A DNA stretch of 61,000 bases from Chrysomallon squamiferum (lineage: Eukaryota > Mollusca > Gastropoda > Neomphalida > Peltospiridae), in NCBI GenBank assembly GCA_012295275.1, contig CM022672.1, forward strand, positions 35,069,576-35,130,575, in the 5' to 3' direction. A program made the position numbers and the translations under genes. The notes below the pieces were generated by a model, which ran no database searches, was not told where the DNA came from, and saw only the letters and a list, made by a program, of their open reading frames with translations. Shown one piece after another: positions 23,057-32,871 of this stretch (positions are counted from its first letter, which is position 1; every line of letters starts with the position of its first letter).

Positions 23057-23353
23057 AGTACACAGTGAGAGTTTTGGTGTCAGTGTCGCTGTATCTGCCT
23101 GTCTTGTGCTGAGCACTGCACTGATAAGTCTTCGTGTTAACATTTCTAGTAATCACAAAATTCAAATCTACTACGACAGTGTTGCCAATAATCTGTGATG
23201 ATGTCTTAGTGTGACCTCCAAAACAAGACAACGTTGCTGATGTCACCAAAGGATTTCCTCCAGTGACAACACATGACAGGTTTAGTGTGTCACCTTCATA
23301 CACAGCATTTCCTGTCTCGTATACTGATATTACAGGTGGCTTCGGTGGCGGAT
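23057..23353 (-). CDS. Ig3 exon
   Basis: 297 nt, phase 1 to 1, open throughout. Begins PPPKPPVISVYETGNAVYEG, then LNLSCVVTGGNP and an F strand TYQCSAQH. Proline-rich start and C2-set pattern are typical of nephrin/hemicentin-like Ig chains. Its donor is the seed of the minisatellite that follows. Confidence 0.88.
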
Positions 23354-23723
23354 CTGTAACAGAAAAGTATGTTTGTAAGAATGTGTTATATTACTCAGTT
23401 TTACATAAACAGATGCCTTTTTTTCTTATTACTTTTCTTTTTTGCAGGCTATTGTGAGACAGATCAAAAGTTATTTGACGAAAACAAGTATTTTCATATA
23501 TATACAGATCTGTTTTTACTCAGTGATGTGGCTTTACCAAACATTGATTAGATAATATTATAATTAAATTAATATAAAAATATATACAACAACACATGTT
23601 TTAAGCACTATAATAAAATATGCTATTGAATATTTGAAGTCTCATGAAAAAATATCACAAACATAACATTATTAACTATGAGTTAGTATTATGTGTTTTT
23701 CAGTGACATGAAGTAGGTCTTAC

Positions 23724-24074
23724 ACTGTACATTAAGCTGTATTTTGTTTGTGGATGTCACATCTGAATCTCCTCTCTTCTCCATCAGACTGTTTATAGCA
23801 GCACAGAAAACACTGTCACCATGATGACGTCTGTCAGCAGTGTAGCTGTAGTTCACGGAGGTATTTCAGTCACGTGTAGTAGGTGTAGCAGGTGATCCAG
23901 GTAAAGCGAAGTTACTACCTGACTTGTCTTGTCTGTACCACGACACCTGAGATGTTGTGGGTGCAGGTTTTGCTCCTTGTATAAAACAGGTGAACTCAAC
24001 TGATCTTCCTTCCACAACAACAACAGAACCTGGAGTAGATCCTGAAACCTCCAGAGTAACTGTTGTAACTGGAG
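23724..24074 (-). pseudogene. Ig2 exon with in-frame TGA
   Basis: 351 nt, phase 1 to 1 (acceptor CATTTTCAG, donor GTAAGA). Reads VEFTCFIQGAKP, VSWYRQDKS, then TTRD, TGA, NTSVNYSYTADRR and DSVFCAAINS in one frame. The stop looks like a CGA-to-TGA change because the frame resumes without shift. Confidence 0.82.
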
Positions 24075-24238
24075 CTGAAAATGTAGTAAGTTTTAAATAA
24101 TGACTTTATGTATTTTAATAATCAAAGTTCATAAATCGCACACACGTTTTATATATACTATTTTCGCTTTGGATATGATCTGTGTTGTTGTATAAATAAA
24201 TATATCTATAAAGGAACTTTGCGGTCATTTTGGTAACT

Positions 24239-24286
24239 CTCTCTCTCTCTCCCTCTCTCTCTCTCTCCCTCTCTCTCTCTCTCTCA
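24239..24286 (+). repeat. (CT)n microsatellite
   Basis: Dinucleotide repeat with CCCT interruptions in the intron between Ig1 and Ig2. Confidence 0.9.
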
Positions 24287-24589
24287 AGCTCTATCTCTTT
24301 TTTCTATTTTGTTAAGGTGAGAATTTTAACCTTTGTATTGTCATTTGGACTAAAGAAATAACATTATTAATGTGCACGCAATCATTTATCTTGTCTTTAG
24401 GAACTTTTAAACTTAACCCATATTTCCTTTTCATGAATTTGAAGCAAGAACATGGACTAAACTGACAACCAGCCCAAATACACCCTCTGGGACACTACGT
24501 GTACCACTTGGAGGTGTTTAGTATGAATCCTGTTCAATGCATGACCATTTTAGCAATAAAAGAGATGAACATTTTCCTTTCATCTCCTT

Positions 24590-25090
24590 AAATTTGAAGA
24601 CGGTTCGACGACAACTCAGTTTATAAGACAGGGGAAAGGGCATTGGCTGTGTAAAAGACTGACACTCTCAAAGATCTGTGGCTCACCGTCTAAATGTAAG
24701 CCAAACTGTTATCAGAAGATTTTCGAAGAGGTTCAGGACGACTAATTCTGTCTGAAATCGCTCTCGTTCCGGAAGACCAGGAGCAACAACAGCACAAGAA
24801 GACTATTTCCTGATTGCGCCGGCGTTGCGACAGCGTTTTGTGACCGCACGGCGTCTTCGTCATCACTCAGAGCTGCTACAGCAACACGAGTCTGCGAGAC
24901 CAAGGTTTAAAATGTCGGCGTCCTGTACTCCGACCACAGCTGCTTGGCCTTCGCAGAAAGGCTCGTCTTCATTGGTGCTGACGTCACATCAGGTGGAACC
25001 GTGAGCAATGGACAGTGAGCAGAGACTTTGTTTACAGATGAGCCACGCTACCTGCTCCAGTTCAGTGACGGCCGGAACCATGTTTATATA

Positions 25091-25092
<2 letters not shown>
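24590..25092 (+). mobile_element. Decayed Tc1/mariner transposase fragment
   Basis: The plus strand reads, with stops and frameshifts, a Tc1/mariner N-terminal half: HSQRSVAHRLNVSQTVIRRF (paired-type helix-turn-helix), RSRSGRPGATTAQ (the GRPR-like linker), LRQRFVTARRLRHH, and in another frame TDEPRYLLQFSDGRN, which contains the first catalytic Asp of the DDE triad (usual context FTDES). The C-terminal half is missing; a (CA)n tract follows at once. It is GC-richer than its surroundings and lies in the Ig1-Ig2 intron, opposite to the host gene. Non-functional. Confidence 0.8.

Positions 25093-25144
<52 letters not shown>
25093..25144 (+). repeat. (CA)n microsatellite
   Basis: Pure CA repeat followed by TATA-rich sequence at the broken end of the Tc1 fragment. 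Confidence 0.95.
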
Positions 25145-25145
<1 letters not shown>

Positions 25146-25249
25146 GTATATGTAGTGTCTGTATCAGGCTGGAGGTTTCTTAACTTACTGATTTAGAATC
25201 TCAAAACTAATTTAAAGAATACTTTACTAACTTTATCAAAAGTACTTAC

Positions 25250-25576
25250 AGTAAACAGTCAGAATAAAGTTTTTGCCTAAACTCGTTCCATGTTGACATC
25301 TCCAGTTTGCGTCATCTGTAACTTTCAGACTTTCTACTGTCAAATTGTAAACTCGAGTTTCTCCACTGCTGCTGTCACATCCACAGTTGTAACCAGTGAG
25401 AGGAAACCTCTCTACACATGCTGAGTTAACTCCACACACTGATCTGAAACTGCCTCGTATATTTCTTTGAAAAAGCACATTAACTGATATACTACCAACA
25501 GGTGTCACAGAACAAGATAAAGTTTATCTCTCTCCTACAACTCCATAAGATGAGCCATTCATCTGCAGAGATAAAC
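25250..25576 (-). pseudogene. Ig1 exon with in-frame TAA
   Basis: 327 nt, phase 1 to 1 (acceptor TTTTTTTCAG, donor GTAAGT). Reads LSLQMNGSSYGVVGER, TAA, TLSCSVTPVGSISVNVLFQ, with DDANWRCQHG as F strand. The stop stands where Gln would fit (CAA to TAA) and the frame continues on both sides. Extra cysteines (SVCGV, NCGCDSS) set this domain apart from Ig3-Ig6. Confidence 0.82.
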
Positions 25577-25639
25577 CTGAAAAAAAGGTATAATAGTTCA
25601 AATTAAAATATTCTGATGCATCTATGAAGAGAATAACTT

Positions 25640-26640
25640 AGTAAATACTTTCAAATTATTGATATTAATGATAGAGTAGTCTGAATAGTACCAGCTGAGG
25701 TAGCAGTAATGGCAATATGAAATGTGTAGTAGTAACAGTAGTATTATTAATGGTAGTTGTAGTAGCGATAATACTAGCAGTAGTAGTATGTGTAGAAGTA
25801 GTATGACAATACATGAGTAGAAGTAGCAGCAGTAGCCATACTATGAAGACAAACAGCAACAGTAGTAGTTCTAGTAGAACCAATATGAGTAGAATTAGCA
25901 GCAACAGTAGCAATGTGAGTAAATATTGTTAAAGTAGTACAGGAAGTATAGTATTAGTATTAACAGTAGCAATGTGAGTAAATGTTGTTAAAGTAGTTCA
26001 GGAAGTATAGTATTAGTAGCAACAGTAACAATGTGAGTAAATGTTGTTAAAGTAGTTCAGGAAGTATAGTATTAGTATTAACAGTAGCAATGTGAGTAAA
26101 TGTTGTTAAAGTAGTTCAGGAAGTATAGTATTAGTAGCAACAGTAGCAATGTGAGTAAATGTTGTTAAAGTAGTTCAGGAAGTATAGTATTAGTAGCAGT
26201 GGTAATTTGAGTAGTGTTAGTATTAACAGTAGAATAGACATATCTGTCTGAGAAGTAATAGTGGGAGCACTGTGTAGAAGTAGTGGTAGTTGTTGTACGA
26301 GTACAAATAGTAACATTAGTAGAAGTACGAACAAAAGTAATAATAGTAGCAGTTCGAGTAAAAGTAGTAAGTGGAAGTAATATTATCAGTAAGACTAAAT
26401 GTAGTAGCAGCAGTAGCAATGGCACTAGATAAGTAGTACTAGTAGGAGTAGAAGCAGTGGTAGCACTATGATTAGTAGTAGTAATTCTTGTTGCTGTCGT
26501 TGTTGTAGCAATAGGAGGAGAAGAAGCAACAGAAGTGGCAGCAGTGGTATGAGAAGTGGAAGTAGTAATAGTATGAGTGGAATAGTTTGAGTAGAAGCTT
26601 AGTAATAGTTCTACGAGTAGAGGTAATTTGAATGATAGTA
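25640..26640 (+). repeat. Degenerate AGT-rich tract with 59-bp repeats
   Basis: About 1 kb dominated by AGT/AGC triplets in the first intron of the receptor gene. Within it, 25913-26195 holds almost five copies of a 59-bp unit (AAAGTAGTTCAGGAAGTATA and following). Units alternate between a TATTAACAG and an AGCAACAG version, so there is a higher-order 118-bp dimer. Long minus-strand Leu-rich frames here are translated repeat. Confidence 0.85.
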
Positions 26641-26734
26641 TTTAGAAATGACAGCTGTGGAAATAAAATGATTAGCGTTATTGAAATAGCAAGTTTTTAA
26701 TGCTACTCCTCCGTTTCCTCTAACTTTTATAAGT

Positions 26735-26783
26735 ATTGCAACTACTACTACTACTACTACTACTATTATTATTATTATTATTA
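26735..26783 (+). repeat. (ACT)n(ATT)n microsatellite
   Basis: Compound trinucleotide repeat of the same type as those in the B duplicons. Confidence 0.9.
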
Positions 26784-27354
26784 GATGTTGTAATAGTAGT
26801 AGCAGGAACAAATTACTGATTTCTTCACTATTTACAGCAATTCAAAAGTGTTCTCTTCATAACGTGTGAAAGTAGAAAGGAACTTATAAAGAGGTGAGGT
26901 GCTATAGAGAGCAAGATCAGTTCTTCCCAGTGCGCTCACTGTATTATTTATCCTAGCTGCTAATGTCTTACTGGTTTATCAAAGACATTGGTATATGCTT
27001 TTCTGTCTTGGAGATGTATCAATATTGAAAATTAGAAGTTCTTCACATTAATGTACCAAATTTCCTCTAATTTTACCTGTTGTGATCTTAACGATAGGAC
27101 ATGTATTTGTGGATTCTTATGAATCATCTAATAAAGCTTATAGCACGAGTCGTGAAACATCGAATAAAACGTTTGTCTTTACAGAAAGCAGCATGTGTTA
27201 CACTTAATTTAAACGAGTACGATAGTCTATACTGTATAATGTTTTTACCGTCTTGACTCCTATACGTTGGTTGTACATCTGGTAGTGTTAATAAAATCCT
27301 GGCCTTAGACTGTGTCTTAGTACTGTACTATATAAATAAATAAACAAAACATAC

Positions 27355-27409
27355 CTGTGCTGTATCTGACAATCACGAGAGAAACAAGTAAATACTTCAA
27401 CAGCGCCAT
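27355..27409 (-). CDS. Signal-peptide exon of the receptor
   Basis: ATG at 27409, MALLKYLLVSLVIVRYST, then a phase-1 donor (GTATGT). Basic residue near the start, long hydrophobic core and small residues at the end make a good signal peptide. Phase fits Ig1 and all later Ig exons. Confidence 0.82.
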
Positions 27410-28343
27410 GGTGTATGCTGTGTCTAAACTTGTTTCTTCCGGGTACACGAGCTCAATCTATCTAGGTTACTGTGTCATGTTTCTAAAGCGCTGTCACTGT
27501 GTTAAAGTGACTATCTTTTCCTCTATATTTATTTCACTTTATTTGTTATGTTTCACCCGATTTGTTTTCATTTGTTTCTCAATAAATATAACTTGAACAT
27601 TTCGCTATTTATAATAATCTGTATTTATAAATGGAACGCTATACCTGTCGTCTAACTTCGCAAAGTAGGACACACACTATATATGTATGTAACAAATAAT
27701 CTACAGCTGTTTACTTGGTCACGTTTTAATGTAACTCACTTGAGAATTGATCAGATACTGACTATTTTACCGAATTCACGTATTTTTCTAAGAAAGTATC
27801 TGCAAAATATTAAGTATCAACCTGCTTATTATTTGATCAGTTAATTGTGTATCTTTAAACTAAAACATGTTATAAACTGTTACGAATTATACAGTGAATA
27901 GCGAGATAACAGAACTACAAAACATGATTTTGTTAATAATATACATATATATAGTTTTATTTATTTATTTATTTTTCTGAAATTGAAGCAGAATCATTTT
28001 AGTCGTGTACATCACAATGTCAAGTAAGGTGAAGTGAAATAGTAAATTAGTTCAATGAAATTAAAACAAGACAGCTTACAGTGTACTTGTTTTAATGACA
28101 ATTAAATATCTCAATGCAACATAGCATTATCAGAAACTGATGCAGCTGCTTGTTTATCACAGACAGCTGTATGTGCTTTTCTGTCAAGGAGAAGATGTAT
28201 AAATATCAAAGGCTTTTTGCTGTTTGTTTATTAATATTGTTTTCCAAATTTAAAGACGATTCATTTTTGTTTATAACTCTAGAAATTATGTTTGCATTGA
28301 TATGTGAAGCCAAAGTTGGTAAGATCATTTATTTGCGCTATAT
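27410..28343. other. 5' flank of the receptor gene
   Basis: No gene seen. A plus-strand frame (28150-28422) ends in a translated (AAT)n array. No TATA box or other promoter element can be placed with confidence, because the whole stretch is AT-rich. Confidence 0.4.
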
Positions 28344-28372
28344 TAATAATAATAATAGTAATAATAATAATC

Positions 28373-28420
<48 letters not shown>

Positions 28421-28566
28421 GAAATAAAAGGTACATTAAATCTAAATCAAGGCAATTTTGAATTTAGTTTAAATTAGAAAATTCTACAGATTGTTCTCTC
28501 CATCTTACTTCTTAATTTTATCATTATTTTCTTATTAATTATCCACCTCTACAATTTGAGTTTTGT

Positions 28567-28579
28567 TTCGACTTTATTA

Positions 28580-28631
<52 letters not shown>

Positions 28632-28640
28632 CATTATTTT
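28567..28640 (+). repeat. (ATT)n microsatellite
   Basis: Trinucleotide array at the 5' edge of the common B sequence. Confidence 0.95.
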
Positions 28641-28758
28641 TACAATCTATTTGTTTTCCTGCTTTCTTATAATTTTTTTCGTAACTGGGAAATTAGCAAA
28701 CAACAACTATCATATCAACTGAAATAACTGAATAATAAAATATAGCAGTACATTTCCA

Positions 28759-28761
<3 letters not shown>

Positions 28762-28842
<81 letters not shown>
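28762..28842 (+). repeat. (TC)n microsatellite
   Basis: About 40 TC units. The same site holds about 6-8 units in B1 (5268-5279), B3 (36943-36959) and B5 (57251-57264) and about 60 in B4 (48966-49093). Confidence 0.95.
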
Positions 28843-29858
28843 AACATACTTTTTAAATAACAAAAGTAAGCATAAGCAAATAAGAACCTTTTAATCAGGT
28901 TTTCAAAAAGAATACAAAGCATTAAAATGTAAACGAAACAAAATTAGATCAAACACAAAAAACAGTGCATTAAAATAACAGTAACAATTTTAAAAAGTAG
29001 GTAGCATTATAGTTGAAATGAATTATCATTAAAATGTGTACATGGACCGTGTATATTGAAACATTTCACTCTTAACAAAGTGTTTCAACAATTTTATAAT
29101 GTTATGGACATTTCAAAAGTTACATAAGTGAAATAACATTTTTAAAACAGCATATACCATTCAGCATATTACTATTCAAACTCACAAAAGATTCAGTTAA
29201 AATAACAGAAAGAAAGAGAAAAAAGAGGTAATATTGTAGCTGAAATGTGAAACTATTTAAATCTGGAGCATTAAGAATTCAATTAACAATGAATTTCAGT
29301 AATTATACAAATAACTAAACATGTTAAAACACTAATAATTAATAAAAGTTGTAAAACATATTTAATCTCAATTGTCCATGCTAGAAAACGTTTCTAAACA
29401 TAAAGTTTTTTCTTTAAAAAGACTTCTTATCTGAGATGCTGTGAAATGTACTAAAAACCTGCCAGCATTCTAACTTACCAGTTACTTCTGATTTATCATT
29501 CTAACCAGTATTTTACAGATATATACTAATTCACCTTTTGCTTACAAACGATAAACAGAACATTAAACATTATTACGTTAACTTTTTTTCTAATTATCGT
29601 AAAAATAACTTTCACAAAATATTATCACATTGGAATCTGATACTAAATAAAATAAATATTTACTGAATAATTAAATTATAGAAAGATATACACAAACCAC
29701 ATTTCATTACAAGAGGTATGCAATTAGTCTAACAAAGGAAACGAAATTATTATTATGAGTTTGAGAAAGAACCAAAGAATGTCATAAGAATATAATTTAG
29801 ATTGGTGTCAGTAATAGATACATCTCAGCATGTATCTCCATGTGAGGGGTGTGTTGAT

Positions 29859-32839
29859 CTACAGCAAACCAGTGATGGCAGAAGTGTTGATTAACCTGTA
29901 GAATATTTTTAAAAATATGAAACAAAAATAGTAAAGAAAGAATTATAAAGCTTATACAGAAGCATAAATCGACACAAAAAATATAAATGATAAAGAGATA
30001 AAGACAAAATACGTAGATCCATAGCATTATATACACTGATATAAGCACATATGTACATACAGATAATACATACCTTCTTAGACAAATACCAAGAAAGAAG
30101 ACAGTCATACAGAATCGCAGAAACACACAGGTATACCTAATGAAATATTAGACATGGTACAGATGGATAGATAGAGAAAGATACACTGAGAAGAAAGCTG
30201 ATAAAATTAATATTACAAAAAATCACTAATAAAAGAGACCAGTTACAAGATGACTTACGTGATTATTAGAGAAAACATTGAAGAAAATGTGCAATCACTT
30301 CCGCTGGTTTTACCTAATATATATGGAATGTATGATGTTTAGTTACAAATAAAATTATCATATAAAAATCAATATAATACGTACGTATGTATGTATATGC
30401 ATATATAGATACATACATACATACATACATACATATGTATATATAGAAGAGTAAACTATAACTTGATCTTCCCACATTTAACCTGTATTGAATGTATGAT
30501 GTTTTGTTAAAAAAAAATTAAAAAATCGAAAACTGCAAGATAGAGAAAGTGAAAAATATATATCAGCCAAACAATTTACAAGTAAAAGCACCTTTTGCGT
30601 TATTTTACTGAGTAGTATTACTGCTTTTATCTGCTTTCTAGTTTGTTCAGTTAAAGTGCATTTGAAACAAATACCAGCTTTACTTTATAAAGAAGTCACA
30701 CATCAAAAATGAAAAGATTATTTTTCCAGTAATCTTCATAAGCTGATAAGAAAAAGGAACAAAATTATATTTATGGTTTAAAATGTGTAAATGAGAAAGA
30801 TAAAAGGAACTTTGAATAGAGATAAAAATGTACATGAATAGATAAAAGAATCAGTTTGTTAAATTTTACGAATGTTGATTACAGAAATTCCTCAGTATTT
30901 GTTTTCAAAATGATTAGTTTTGTTTTTCATTTCTCTTCTCTTTTTATTCTTCTTCTTTAAATAACTAAATAAATCAACCAAAAGGATCTAATTTTCATAG
31001 TTCAGGACACGTTTCAGTAAATAGGAAAATAAGTTAAAACGGAAACTGACTTTGACTTTCATGTAAGTAAAATGAATGCTTTATTTGGGGGTTTTTTCAT
31101 CAATTATTTTCGCCAAATCCCGAATACATTAGATTTTTTTCTTTCTTTCAAGGCATTTGACTTCAGAATCAGAATATGACTAGCAGCAACAGCTTTTGAC
31201 TCTGCTTTATCAAAATCTTTATCAGAAAACTTTGTCAGGCTTGCAAAACTAACAAAACATACTTTTCGTTACCATTAGCTTGACTATGTTTGCTTCGTGC
31301 CAGAAAAACCTTCCTTAACAGACACATGGCGATGAGATGCAAGAAGGACGCGACGTAGAACGAGTATTCAGAGCTTCTCAAGTATTTTGTCCTGACCCTT
31401 AGTTTCATACATCGAAGTGTCCACTTTGTGATACACAGAACTTGATGCTGAAATTCCTTAAACCGAACTATTTTCTGGCTCTCTAACAATATTTCTTTAA
31501 AAGTCGTCAAAGCTGGGAAAAATCACACCAGCATCAGAAAGTTCAACACGTTTTGGTTTATCAAATGTTCCAAGAGTCACTTCATTTTTTGTCCTACACT
31601 AATCCTGGTCACTGGTTATTAGTACTTGATCGAGACCTTTGAAAAAATTGGCAACAAATTCTAATAAAAATTGACTAGAGCCACTCACTGTGACAAAACC
31701 CTCCCTCTGGGCAGGCGCTCTAGAAATAGAAGGTAAACTCGTGAAAGCGCATCATCAACATTCCAACCAGTTTGCTTGGCTCAGTCTGGAAACCACCAGA
31801 AATAACGTGCAGGCCACAACTACCTGTTTTGAGAAGCTGAAGATCTTAGTGATGCGTGTGTGAATTTTCTAGTTTGACATGAAATGACCATTTGACTGAT
31901 GGCCATCCATGGATATCTGCAGAAGCCCAGTTCTACTCCGATCACTACTACTTGCATTAAACGTTCTGACAGATCTATATCAGCAGCACGCTGAGTGAAC
32001 TTACATAGGCTCTCTCTTCTCCTACACTGGAATTCAATAGGTTCAGAAAATATGGAGAATTTTTTCACACACCTTTCATATGTTATCAGCGTTTTCCGTG
32101 AACAGATAACGTGGACACATCAAAGCTTTTCAATAAGAATTCAACGAGATAGTGAGATGAAGATGAGCATCCACGTGGAAACATCTTTAAATTCTGGCTT
32201 TCAATCGGGACCACTTCAAAATATGATTGTCCTGTAGTTTGCTTGGTCGACAGAATTGGGAACACAACACACACAACTCTGAACTAATATGACTGGAGAT
32301 AACGCGAGGATTCTCGAAGATGCGATAGATGCGACGCAAGCCGCAAGACGTTTTGTGACAAAATAGTTTTTTTGTACCAGTTACCTGTGGAAATTGAAAA
32401 AAATGAAGTTTGCCAGATATGTGGCTGTTGTGGATAAACCTATTTTCGTCATTGGTAGTTAAAGTTGAAAGAAATATTTAACACTTATAGATATTTAAAA
32501 AGAAGAAAAAAGTTACTTTTGTTAGCTAATCAAATAAATTACTTTTGTAATTCGGAAAATTTTATTTCAATCTGACAGTCTGTGAATAGAGTTGCAGTTT
32601 GTCATTTCAGATAAATCAGAAGTCAAGCTATAATTTGTTCCACAAATCTTTAACTACAACACATCTGCAACCTTGATAATCGTAAAATAGTTGATATAAG
32701 CTATCTATCTATCTATGTGTCTATCTATCTACATATGAATCTATCTATATTTCTATATATTTATCTGTCTATTTATCTATCTGTCTATACATTTATCAAT
32801 CTATCTATCTCTCTATCTGGCTATAAACACACACACACA

Positions 32840-32871
<32 letters not shown>

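Larger units (their letters stand above)
16314..27409 (-). pseudogene. Ig/FN3 receptor with ITAM-like tail, four lesions
   Basis: Thirteen recognisable exons in order: signal peptide (27409-27355), Ig1 25576-25250, Ig2 24074-23724, Ig3 23353-23057, Ig4 22352-22068, Ig5 21675-21406, Ig6 21193-20897, Ig7 20432-20093, FN3 19357-19074, TM 18327-18196, and tail exons 17466-17434, 17266-17153 and 16432-16314, plus one decayed FN3 exon near 20030-19887. Every junction is phase 1. It would be a type I membrane receptor of the nephrin/hemicentin-like Ig-chain type, signalling through tyrosine motifs. Lesions: TAA in Ig1, TGA in Ig2, a +1 frameshift in Ig7 (340 nt) and a -1 frameshift in FN3 (284 nt). 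Signal peptide, Ig3-Ig6, TM and tail are intact, and skipping the damaged exons keeps frame. It may therefore still make a short product, or be a recent pseudogene. Orthology to a named gene is not claimed. Confidence 0.75.

Noticed and set aside
25665-26425. Leu-rich minus-strand frames in the AGT-rich tract
   Set aside because: Translation of a degenerate triplet repeat inside the first intron; no start context, splice logic or domain.
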